Shown piece after piece: positions 32,810 to 43,800 of a stretch of 64,000 nucleotides of DNA; the stretch's first letter is position 1; every line of letters begins with the position of its first letter. The translations under genes were made by a program, and so were the position numbers. The stretch lies in NCBI GenBank assembly GCA_030549495.1, contig JAUIRK010000994.1, forward strand, positions 62,001 to 126,000, given 5' to 3'. The stretch comes from Nectonema munidae (lineage: Eukaryota; Nematomorpha; Nectonematoida; Nectonematidae). Below the pieces are notes generated by a model, which searched no databases, was not told the DNA's origin, and saw only the letters and a list, made by a program, of their open reading frames with translations.

Positions 32810-33690
32810 ATGCCTAAACGTAAATGTAAATTTCGTGATGAATATTCCAGCGAATGGTCTTTTGTCAAGCGCGCAACAAGCTGTTTTGAAGCCAAATGTG
32901 ATTTATGTAACTGCACATTTAGTATTGAACATGGTGGACAAAATGACATCAAGAAGCACATTGGATCCGAAAAACACAAATGTTATATATCTTCAACATC
33001 AAAAGAGTGCAGTACAATAACAAACTTTTTAATTAAAAAAACACAGATGACGGAAATAAAATAATAGCGGCAGAAATAGTCATGGCTTTCATACTATTCG
33101 TCACCACATGCCTTTCAGTTCAAACGACTGTACCAATGTAATTCTACCAATGTTGTTTGCAGACTCCAAAATTGCAACCAAGAACAAAATGCACTGCAAT
33201 TATCAAAAACGTTTTGGCACCACATTCTATTACCGAAATTGTGAAAAATATAAATAATTCTTCTTTTTTCGGCAATCATAATGCTGAAAAAGTATTTCCT
33301 TTGATTGTACAATATTTTTCTCGTGATGTTGTTCTCATGATAAAGTTGCTAAGAGTAAAATGTTTACCGAATGAGACTTCGGACACAATAGCTACATTTT
33401 GCAAAGGAAGTCTTGTCGAGTCAGGACTAGATATGAAAAAATGCATAGCTTTTTGTGGAGACAATACTAATACAAATTTTGGTGGATGTTTACGCAAAGG
33501 CACAAATAATATGTTGGCAAAACTGAAAGAAAGCATGAATCAATCAATAGAAGGTATTGGATGAGAATCTGGTATGATTAGTAATTGAACACAAGATTTT
33601 TATAGCTATTTTTTGTGAATACTTTAGCTTTCCCAACTCACATTGATTTTTCTGCTAAGAATAACGATATATGTCTTGTCTTATGTAATA
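32810..33690 (+). mobile_element. Internally deleted hAT transposon (BED-like finger plus RNase-H start)
   Basis: The first open frame (32810-33064) begins MPKRKCKFRDEYSSEWSFVK and has CDLCNCTFSIEHGGQNDIKK and HIGSEKH, a BED-like finger. The second (33157-33564) has TKCTAIIKNVLAPHSI, NETSDTIATF and CIAFCGDNTNTNFGG with a catalytic-type Asp. The sequence then jumps straight to the 3' phrases seen at 31609-32110, so the C-terminal half of the transposase is missing. Confidence 0.7.
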
Positions 33691-33864
33691 TTTCGTATCA
33701 CATTTGATATAATTTAAAACATTTATAGATTATTTGGTCACAATATTGTTACCCATCTACAGACAAGTAACCAAGTTTGGATTTTGTCACTTTAGTTCAA
33801 GTTTTTAAAACATTAATTTGACAACTGCTTAAAATAAGTAGGAAATTGAAAATTTTAGTGAAAA

Positions 33865-34090
33865 AAATTAAATGTCAATAAATTTTCGGCCATTCCTTTT
33901 TTCTACGCATCAAATATGATAAAAGAAAAGAAAACAAGGAGAAGACAATGACAAACAAATATCTGATAATAGTATATTAGTGTTCTCTGCTTTTATCATA
34001 TTTTCATTCTATCCTGGTTTTTCTTACTTCTATCGGTATATTTGAAATGAAGAAGAGCAGAGTGGTCGAAAATTTATTGAAATGAAATTT
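33865..34090. mobile_element. MITE family M, copy 1
   Basis: TCAATAAATTTTCGGCCA at the left and TGGTCGAAAATTTATTGA at the right are inverted. Subterminal TATCGGTATATTTGAAATGA is shared, reversed, with the copy at 47277-47500. Confidence 0.7.
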
Positions 34091-35002
34091 CTTGAATTTA
34101 AAGTTGTATTGTTTTCTATTTATTTACCTATTTTAACTTTTGTTCATGACTTCTCAGCAAAATTATTTGTAATGATATCTTCTATTTTACAGTCTATATT
34201 TTGGTGAACATTATTAAGTGAGAGGCTGCTAAAAATGATTTGTTTTTATACTGTTCTGCATGCTGGATTTCAAATATTTAGGGCTACTAAATTCACTGTT
34301 ATGTATGTAGTTACTGGTGAAATAGACAAGATGTTAAACAGCACTTATTGGGAAATATATTAGTAAAGGATAGACTGTAACAAGTGCTTATTTTTTACTT
34401 ATATACTCTTTTTAAACATCAAATAAGTCGCAGGTTCCTATCCGATTACAACAATTGCTGAATGATCAGTAAAAATTTGTAATTGAATTTGTATAAAAAA
34501 ATCACTTGGCAAATAAATATCGAGTCAGATTGGAAATTTGAATAAAAAATACCAAGCTTTTGGAATTTAAAATCCTGTGTTTCCGTTTGGATACTGTTCT
34601 GAAAATTTGGAAACTTTAATTAGATTTAAAAAATGTATATAACAAATTTGGAGAATAGGGAAAAGTTTTCTCGAACGAAATTTTTGTTTAGAATGAAACG
34701 ATAAAATATTGTTCAAAATTAGTAACCGTTAGATTTCAATTAATTGTTGAGAAATGAGAAAGTTATTGACATCAAAATATTTGACTCTAAAAATAAGTGT
34801 GACAAAAATACATTTGTAAACAGTCGTACTTGAAAGTGTGTAAATGAAAAGGTATCATGAAAGAAATATACATCTTACGTTAACTTTCACAAAATAATTC
34901 AAAGATATATTGAATTTTGATAAAATATGCGTTGTAACAATTGTTAACAGGTATTATTAAAATAATTCACGTGATGGATTTAAAAATCTATAAAGAATTC
35001 TC
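34091..35002. other. Intergenic, no feature seen
   Basis: AT-rich sequence without open frames or repeats that I could support. Confidence 0.5.
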
Positions 35003-35413
35003 GTGTCTGACATTTCTACGCAATCCTCCTATATTTATCACAATCCTTTACAATCGCCTAATTTTTTTTGTAATCTATCAGATTTTTCTCTGTCTTAAGT
35101 AATCCTTCTTTAATTTTACTTTTTTGATTTTAACCTAAATTCTAAAATTTAAAATAATTGAATTATAATCTAAAATTTCAATCCCATTCATCATAATCCA
35201 ACAATCTAAAAAAAATTTTACTTGCAAAAATTTTGGACAAATTTGTTTGCAAATAATTTTACTCGATTGTAAAGGATAACCAAAAAATTTAGGGGCATTA
35301 TAACAAAATTTAGGAAAATTGGAACAAAATTTATGGGAATTGCGACAAAATTTAGAGCAATTGCAACAAGATTGCGACTGAATATTTGTGATTGCGTAAA
35401 AAAACCAGACCCC
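35003..35413. mobile_element. Phrase-repeat element with GGGTCTGG/ACGCAATC ends
   Basis: The left end GTGTCTGACATTTCTACGCA and the reverse of the right end, GGGGTCTGGTTTTTTTACGC, are related, and both continue AATC. The right arm has four 21-bp units such as AATTTAGGAAAATTGGAACA, whose middle bases vary while the edges hold. The same end type occurs at 63878. Confidence 0.65.
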
Positions 35414-36390
35414 GAATTCTCTAGGTTCAATTGGCGATGCTATCTTATGTTATAATGAATCGAAGTAATGTAAAGACTAATTGAAATATCATTAATGAAT
35501 GTATGCTGAAAACCCTAAAAAATAGTACCAATGCTTAATTTAAAGTGAGTAATTGACACATTTTAAAAGGTATGATGCAACATGCATTATTGTAGGTGCT
35601 TACGATATAAAAACTCTCATCACACTTGTGTGAAACAAATAAGTAATAACTACTCATACATATGTGGAATTTCTTTTAAAAATCTATAAAATTGCCAAAT
35701 TTACCGAGTATATGACATTATAAAAAACAATTATTAAAGATGCGTTAAATTTCACTTCTTATATCTGAAGCACATTTGAAGAATAAAATTTTAAAAACTA
35801 GACATATCTCAAAAATTATTAAATAAGTTGAAATTAAAATGGTTGTTTAAGTATTTCTCTATCATAATTGTGAATTTCAAATTAGCGATAAAATAAATTC
35901 CAAAATTCAGGTTTTTTTGGCATTTAAATTGGATCAAAATATAATACAGTATACTCAGTGAGTCTATTTTCTGCTAACTATAGAAAAGGTAAAAATCTAA
36001 ATAATTAATAGGATCAATTAGACGTGAATTTATATAATGAGATCCTTTTTGTGTTCAAAATCCTAAAATTGCACAAAAAAATCAATATTAACCCTAGCAA
36101 TATCTACCCTTATAATATAAACGAAGTTTAATTTTTGAATAAAGATATTTTTTTACCAACTAAAATGTAAAAATATTTTAAACAGTATTAAACACTGCAT
36201 AAAAGCAAAAGAATATTATAAACTATTAAATATAAACATTTGGAAAACGCTTGGGTAAGTATAGTTTAGAAGGTGAAAACTTTGTAATAAGTTTCATGTC
36301 AAAAGAAGAATGTGCTTTTTTATTCGAACAAATAAAAAGCGTAATATTATAATATATATTTTTTTCAAAACCTCAATATGTTGGAGAAGG
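35414..36390. other. Intergenic, no feature seen
   Basis: AT-rich sequence. Nothing supportable on either strand. Confidence 0.5.
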
Positions 36391-36398
36391 AAAATAAC

Positions 36399-36622
36399 CA
36401 GTAGTGGGATACAGCCGGTTCGTTAGAACCATCTCACGGAATTTTGTGAGTTCGGCGAACAGTAAAATATTTTTTTTATCTAATAGTACAGAACGTACAG
36501 TAAAATAAGCTTGTTTAACCATTATTTTAAAATTTTATTGGGAAATTGATCAGTTTATTTGTTGACAAATTTGACTTTTTTGTAACAGAACCGGCTGACA
36601 AAAAATTTCAATCTCACTACTG
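36399..36622. mobile_element. hAT MITE (CAGTAGTGGGAT ends)
   Basis: Left CAGTAGTGGGAT and right ATCTCACTACTG are inverted repeats; inner GCCGGTTC and GAACCGGC also pair. Flanks AAAATAAC and GAAATAAC agree at 7 of 8 positions. 224 bp, non-coding. Confidence 0.85.
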
Positions 36623-37330
36623 GAAATAACCCCATATAATTTTAGTTCCTATCTTCCGAAACCTTAAAAAGATGAAATTTGTACAACATCCCTCACTATA
36701 TCGATTACATTTTATTACCATATACCAAAAATTAATTTAATTTGATACTTTTTAAAAATAGTGTTTGCTACATGCATGCTTTGGTATAATAAATTTGGCA
36801 AAACTATGGTGGAAAACCCATTGTGTTTAGATTTTTAAATTTCCATTTTTGAACCTTTAAGATTTGAAAATATATTACAGAATAGGAATTAGGATAGTCT
36901 ATATATTACACTATCTTGTAATACATATATATATATTATGCGTATTGTGTATTTTCAATTTTAATATTTTTATAAATATTTAACACTTTTACACGAATTT
37001 GCAAAAAGTAAATAAACAAAAATATTGTAATGAAAGATGAATAGTAGCCTTATTTCAGTGTTTCTATTTTATTAAAACAGAAGGATAGATGGAATATAAT
37101 AGCCTAATTTTAATAATGCTAAAATATAAAGACTAAAACAAACAAGTATAAAAATGATAAAAATGATTTATTGAAAACATAAAGCCACTAATAGAAAATC
37201 TAGTAGTTCCATCCTGTCCCCACTACCACCCTTCCTAAAAACAGTGCATCTTTGTTTTTTCAGTCTTTTAACGCATGCCATGGCACAGTTTTATATATCA
37301 AAATGCTTGTCAATCCTTCAACCTACTTTT
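36623..37330. other. Intergenic upstream of syntaxin, no feature seen
   Basis: AT-rich sequence with TA runs near 36920. No promoter element was recognised. Confidence 0.5.
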
Positions 37331-37335
37331 GTGTA

Positions 37336-37398
37336 GCGCCTATAGTATAGTAGGATAATCCTCCGGTTAAAAGGGGCTCGAATCCAAACTTCACAACC
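37336..37398 (+). mobile_element. tRNA-like SINE head
   Basis: GCGCCTATAGTATAGTAGG resembles an A box and GGGGCTCGAATCC a B box at tRNA spacing. The stems do not pair well, so it is a decayed tRNA-derived sequence rather than a tRNA gene. It lies about 380 bp before the syntaxin start codon. Confidence 0.4.
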
Positions 37399-37774
37399 AA
37401 CTCCACGTATATTAAACAAAAGAGTGTAGCCAAATTAAATTATTAATACTCATAATTTATTTTTTTTCTAATATTATTTTTCTAAAGTTTTTGTAAACAT
37501 TGATTTTCTATCTGTGGGCTCGGGTTTTATTTTAATACATTGTAAATATTGATTTATATACCCGATTTGTATTTGATAATTTTATTGATTTGTTATTGGG
37601 TAATTTTATCACTTTTGTGAATCGAAAAGCTGGACATCTAGCCAACTTTAAGCTCATTTTTTACATTAAATAAGGTTTTGGCAATATTTTAGAAACTTTT
37701 TATTTTTTTAGCTTTTCATACTTATTTGATTCAATAGTAATTTGAAAAAATATTTTCTAATTTTTAAATTTACA

Positions 37775-37807
37775 ATGGCAAAAGATAGAATTGCTGCTCT
37801 AAAAGCT
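37775..37807 (+). CDS. Stx1A: Syntaxin exon 1: N-peptide
   Basis: Eleven codons, [11 protein letters not shown], with donor GTAAGT. It matches the Munc18-binding N-peptide of syntaxin 1 (fly MTKDRLAALHA). Start chosen by this match. Confidence 0.92.
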
Positions 37808-40800
37808 GTAAGTAATATATAGAATGTTTAATATACCTGTATCCGTTTTAATATATGTAGTTACAATAAAATATTCAGAGCCCATTTAATATCAAAATTT
37901 GATAGTTTAAACCTATTAAATATTTTTATTAAATTTTAGCTAGTAAGTTTTAGTTTAAGTAAGTTAATTATATATATATAAAGTGTGAGAAATAAAGTTA
38001 CAGAGGTAAAAGAAAAAAATTGGTGCAGAAATTATAAAGTTTCTTCTGAGTTTCTGATCCCACAGGAAGATGGTCTTCATTAGATGGTAATTTTAGCTAG
38101 GAATCCTTCAAGTATTTTTAATACCATAAAAAGTAGATTTGATAAGTAGTGTACAAATTTATTTCCTGCCAATACTTTTAAGTTCATGTAAACGTACTAA
38201 GACGTTCATTTACAAAATATTTTTTATAAATAAAACAAAAGCCACATATACAAATATATTTATGTGTGAGGTATTATTTAGGGAATAGCTCTTACGTTTT
38301 GAAAACTTTTTATTAAATTAAAATCTAAATATCGTATTGGTAAACTTGGAGCATATTATTTCATCAATACTTCACATATTTTAATTTTTATGATATTTAT
38401 ATTTTATAATTTTTTATATAATTTTGCTTTTTCAACTACCTATCTTATCTTAAATATTTTTATTTTTTATCTTATATTTATATTTAGGCTTTTTGCCAAT
38501 ATTCCTAAGAGTATAATGTGTTTGATAAATATTTTTACCAGACATTTCGTGAAATCTAAAACTATTAAGAAATTTCGGAAATAGCTCTTTAATTTAGGAA
38601 ACACTAAAATCCTTGCTGATCCTAGGAATTTTATGTACCGCATTTACACGCATATAAGACAAGTTGTAAATATGTAGCGAAATTATGGAATTTAGTCTGA
38701 TCGGTAGATAAAGGAAATTTCTGAAGTTTTTCCTAAAAAACAAAATTTCGACTTATAAAAAAATACAAAATGCATCATTTTGATTAATTGAATGGATATG
38801 CAAGCTCATCAAAATTCTAAGAGTTTATCGAAACCTGCAAATTCTTTGTTATCTGATTCTAGGAACCTTTGTCTTGTTTGTGTTTTTATTATCATATCGC
38901 TGTTTGATCATCGTTGTTTAGAGTTGGTTCAAATACATTTGTATTGGTATTGTGTAAAATATAATCATATGACGATGACGTATATTTTACTCCAATCACA
39001 GCAACTCGCCATTCTTTTCCTCCAGTTGGTAGTTGAAGATCAGTTGATGACCATATTTTATCTCCCAAAAATTTTATTTCAATAGAGACATTTTTCTTCT
39101 GAATTTACTATGACGTATCATATCATACATGGCAGGATAAAATTCACTTCGCTTGGTTAAGCTGAGCTATAACTATTGTGTATATCAAAATGGTTGAAAT
39201 GTTAAATATATGTGTCAATTTTATACACTGAGCTATAACATTTGTATAAGCTTTTTTAAGTTTATGAAAAAAGTGTTTGCAATTGTATTTTCAAATTAAT
39301 AAATGCATTTCGTATTCTTGTCTCTAGTGATAGAAGTATTTTTATTGTATTTTGTAAATTTGGTAGCGAGGGTATTTGTATTTGGGACTCGAAAATAAGT
39401 ATTTGATCCAAGCCGGAATTATATGAGAAATTGAATTTTCTATGACAAGAATATCATCACAATGTTGAAAAAATAAATCTCTCATTTTTATCACGTGCTA
39501 AAATACTAAACACTTGTTCTTTTTCAAGGAAATACATATTAAACTCTTTTTTACCCTTTAAGGCCCTGGTTTTTGAAAACTAATCGTCGGCTTCTTTTTC
39601 ATTCGCTTTTTATGTAACATAAAGCAGAGGATTTTCATTTTTTGAACCTCTAGTTTCCCATTGGACTCGAGAGTGCTAAATGTGAACGCTACGCAAGATT
39701 TCCTTCCAAAAGTGCAGTCTCCGATTTTTAAGCTCACACTTTTCGTTTTCTTTTGAATAGGGAACATAATCCGTTCTGCTTTGCAAATATTGAGCAAATC
39801 GCTCCTGAAAAACATCTGTATTCGCGCATCTCTTATATAAATAATCAAAGCAATGCTTTTGATAAAAGTAAATGTTATCTCAATATTTAAAGCTCTTTCT
39901 GAAATTCTTGTGTAAATAAACGAGTAAAAAACATAATATATCTATATATATATATATATATATATTGCCTTCTTCACTCATTTTATCGCGACAACCCGAA
40001 ATCCTGCGTGCGAGAGAGGCTTGTTGTAAAAATTCAACAATATTGCCTTCACTTTTCTTGATTTTATAGTAATGCAATCAAATGATATCACCTAGTGTGG
40101 AGTATGTGTAAATCGGGGATGTACATTAGAGTTATGACTAAAAAATTTTTTCACAATTTTTGCTCTCTGCTATAACATTAGATGAACTTTTACCTAAAAT
40201 ATATTTTTTCAAGTATTATTTCTTTAGTTGATGAAAAAACCTCCCGCGCCTCATGTTACATTACGTTTTCGTGTAGATGGTCCACAAGATACAAGAAATA
40301 TATGTAATGACAGTGATATAAATAGCAATAAACAAAAATGAAGATATAAATATAACGTTTATGGTTTGTTTTTTTTCAAATATTATAAATAAAACATCTG
40401 GCTCAGAGCTATTGATAAAAATTGTTTTCATAAGTTTTTATTATAAAAGTTTAGGAACATACATCTGTGTAAATTTTTGCATCATTCTTATAAAATATTC
40501 TAATTTTTTTAGTTTTAAAAATTATTTTACGTCATATTAAAAATGTCGTCTCAAACTAAAATGTCAAAATTTGCTGTGAAAATGAACGGAAAAAAACTGG
40601 ACAAAAAATTTAAAAGCAAATACTAAGCGTCGTCCTTGTATACCAGAACTGAAAGATAATATAAGTGAAACATTATGCAGAATGTCTTCAAACAAGGATA
40701 TAGTTGGAAGGTTCTTGGGACTTTATGATGAAATAAAAGGCTAAAAAAAGTTGTTTTTAGATGTTTTAATCAAAAGTTCATTCGTTAGTTTCTTAGGACT

Positions 40801-43800
40801 TTATGATGAAATAAAAGGACGTCATGACCGAATAAAAAAAATTTCTTTAGAAGTATTGAAGCTTTGGGAAAAGTTAAATTTTCCTGTTCTTTCCGAACAA
40901 CAAGTGTCTGCAAAAATCAACAAACTTATTACCTCCTTTGAGAAATATAAAAAAAAGACCCTCAAAAGAATATGAAGACTATCTTTCTTTTCTTTTTGTA
41001 TTACAAAAGCAAACAGTGATTGGCTCTGTAGTCAAGACAAAGAACTCTATAAAAAACAAATCAAATCAGTGGGAAAAGTAGGATATACAACCTGCAAAAT
41101 AGCAGCAGTCTCTTCAATTCATCCATCAAAACGAATTAAGAGTACCTTTTCACCAGTCACAACAATTCAAAACGCTGCATTGGATTCAAGTGATAGTCAG
41201 GAACAAAGTAGCAACGATGAATACATTTCCGACAATCTCCAGGAAGAGTTTTTTACAAAAAAAAAGACGTCACTCGACATCTTCTGTGGCCAAACTTGTG
41301 TCGCAACACTCTCTTTCTACCCGAAAGTGTTCAAATATACTAAAAAGTCTTTCTAAGGAGGGTTTCAGTGTACCAACACCTTCTCAATCTGGGGTCTGGC
41401 GTAAAACAATAATCAATGGAAAAATAATTAAAAATCGTCACATGGATCTAATTTCTGAAGAAAAATTTTGTTTGCATTTTGATGGCAAAAAAATTGAAAA
41501 GAAAGAATATCAAGTTGTTTGCCTTACTAATAGCAAACGAGAACTACGTCTTGCTATTTTAATTTGTTCAAGTGGAAGATCTCAAGATATTTTTGAATCA
41601 CTTTATAATCTTATTTGTGAGTACAATGCATGGAGCAGTATTCAGATGATTATTTCCGACACCACTGCAGTAAATATGGGATGTAAAAATGGTGTTGTCT
41701 TCAAGCTCCAAAAAACCTTTGTAGAGAAAGGATTCAACAAGCCTCAATATATTGGCTGCCAGCATCACATTCTTGATCTTGTTTTACGGCATCTTTTAAA
41801 CTTTTTTTTCCTACTCAGTCACAGTCACCTGATATAAACTACGAGTTTATCGATAAGATTTTAAAAGACTACGATCAACTGAATAATAAATATGCGGGTA
41901 GAGAAATGATTCCAAAGTTTGAAAAAATTTGTTGGAGAGATGACTTTAAGTTTCTCTTTGAGCTTTGCCAAGCCTACAAATTTTATAAAACAAATAAAAA
42001 ATGGCCGTTTATTAAATGGTGCAAACTATCACCTATTCATGCCGCACGATGGAATTCACGAGCTATTTTTGCACTTATTGCATTTTTCTTCTTCCTAACT
42101 GGCGAACACAGTTAACTCTAGTTTGTGATTTTATTTCAACTACATCGTCACGGATTTGGTTTTCTAGCCAACACTATACAAAAACTGATTATGAAGATCT
42201 TTTGTCAGCAGTAAACAAAACTAATTGTCTTAAAGCTGCAAAGTGCTTGCGTACTCACTGGAAAAGAGATTCATCTTATCTTGAAGTTTCACGGTCAAAC
42301 ATGGTAGCGGAACGAGCTGTAAAAGTGATGGAAGAACTTTTTTCAACCTGCAAAAAAGACAAATACCTTAACACTAAATTTATTAATACAAATACACAGA
42401 TCTAAGGGATAGTTTTATCATTCTATATCATATGTAAATAAGTTTCTGTAATCCATCCACTCATAATACATAATAAATTATGATTTTAATAAAGAATGTA
42501 TGATACCCTACGTATTATATCGTAAAAAAAACAAAAATGATCTAGGCGCGGAACATTTTTTTAGAAATTAGACTAAAAAAAGTTGTTTTTAGATGTTTTA
42601 ATCAAAAGTTCATTCGTTAGTACATCAGGGTAAGAAATTAAAAATTTGTCATAACCCTAATGTACATTGTCGAAATTATTAAGAGGAGAGTGGGAAATCT
42701 TTTTATTAAATTGTATTTGCTCCAAGCATTTTTTATGCCTGTATTCATTTTTCATATTTTATGTCGAAATTTGTTTTAAATACGAACTTTTTTGAGGAGA
42801 TTTATTATTTTTAATATTTTATTCATAATTTTCAAAAATTATATTTGTACTGTTCAAAATTTTTGGGCAGGGTTATGACCGCGTGATCTTGTCAGGCCTC
42901 GGGAGTCGGATTCTGAAGTCTGTGGAGTCGGAGATTTTAAAGGGTCTGAGTAAAAGTCGGTATCTAATAAAATTTAGGAGTCCCATTCCCTTATTTTCAA
43001 GGATTGAAGGATAATTTTTTTAATAATTTTAAATAAAGGATAAAGAGCGTAGCAAGATTTTCATTCTATTCCCTGCTTCATTTCAAGGACAATTTTAAGT
43101 AGTGAACTAAAATGATATAGCTTTCATTGAATATAATCATAGCATATTTTTTTAAAAATCGATACATTGCACCCTTGGTTACGAACATAACGTTGTTCTA
43201 CGATTGAATTTTCACTGAGCCTAGCGCAACCGTTGCTCGAATCAAATACCTAAAAATTAGGCCGTATACAATTCTTTATAATGTTTTTTTTCTTCTTTAT
43301 TTTCTATCTCGCAAAAATCATCATTTATCTATATGTTAATAATAAAATATTACATATTATATTCACTGTTATAATTAAAATGGAAACATTTTCGTTCATA
43401 AATGTTTCTGATCACTGCAAACTTTTGTAGAAAATCATGTATGAATGCAGTGGCGTATCCAGAAATTTTTTATTTGGGGGGGGGGGGGGGGGGGGGGTGG
43501 GGCTATGCACAAGTTGAAAAAAAAACAATTTTATTATATCTAGTAAAAATTTTTATTTTCAACGTTCAATAGGATACGCCCCTGGAATGATAAGAGGAAA
43601 ATGAATTGAACTTTTTATGTTCTCGATGGGACTCGAACCTCTTGTCGCATATCTTAAATGTCCTTCTTCAATTATGTCTTCTTATTTAATGCAGCAATTT
43701 CTAATTTCTCATGTATTCGATCATCACCAACGTTATTTTATTTATCCAAAGAGGTGATTATTCAGCCGTGCACTAAGCATGGAATTCCTGGATTAGCAAG

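Noticed and set aside
39930-39966. CRISPR-like or regulatory array at the TA run
   Set aside because: A plain dinucleotide microsatellite in an animal genome.
43628-43639. tRNA gene suggested by a perfect B box
   Set aside because: The T-arm does not pair and no A box lies at a suitable distance.
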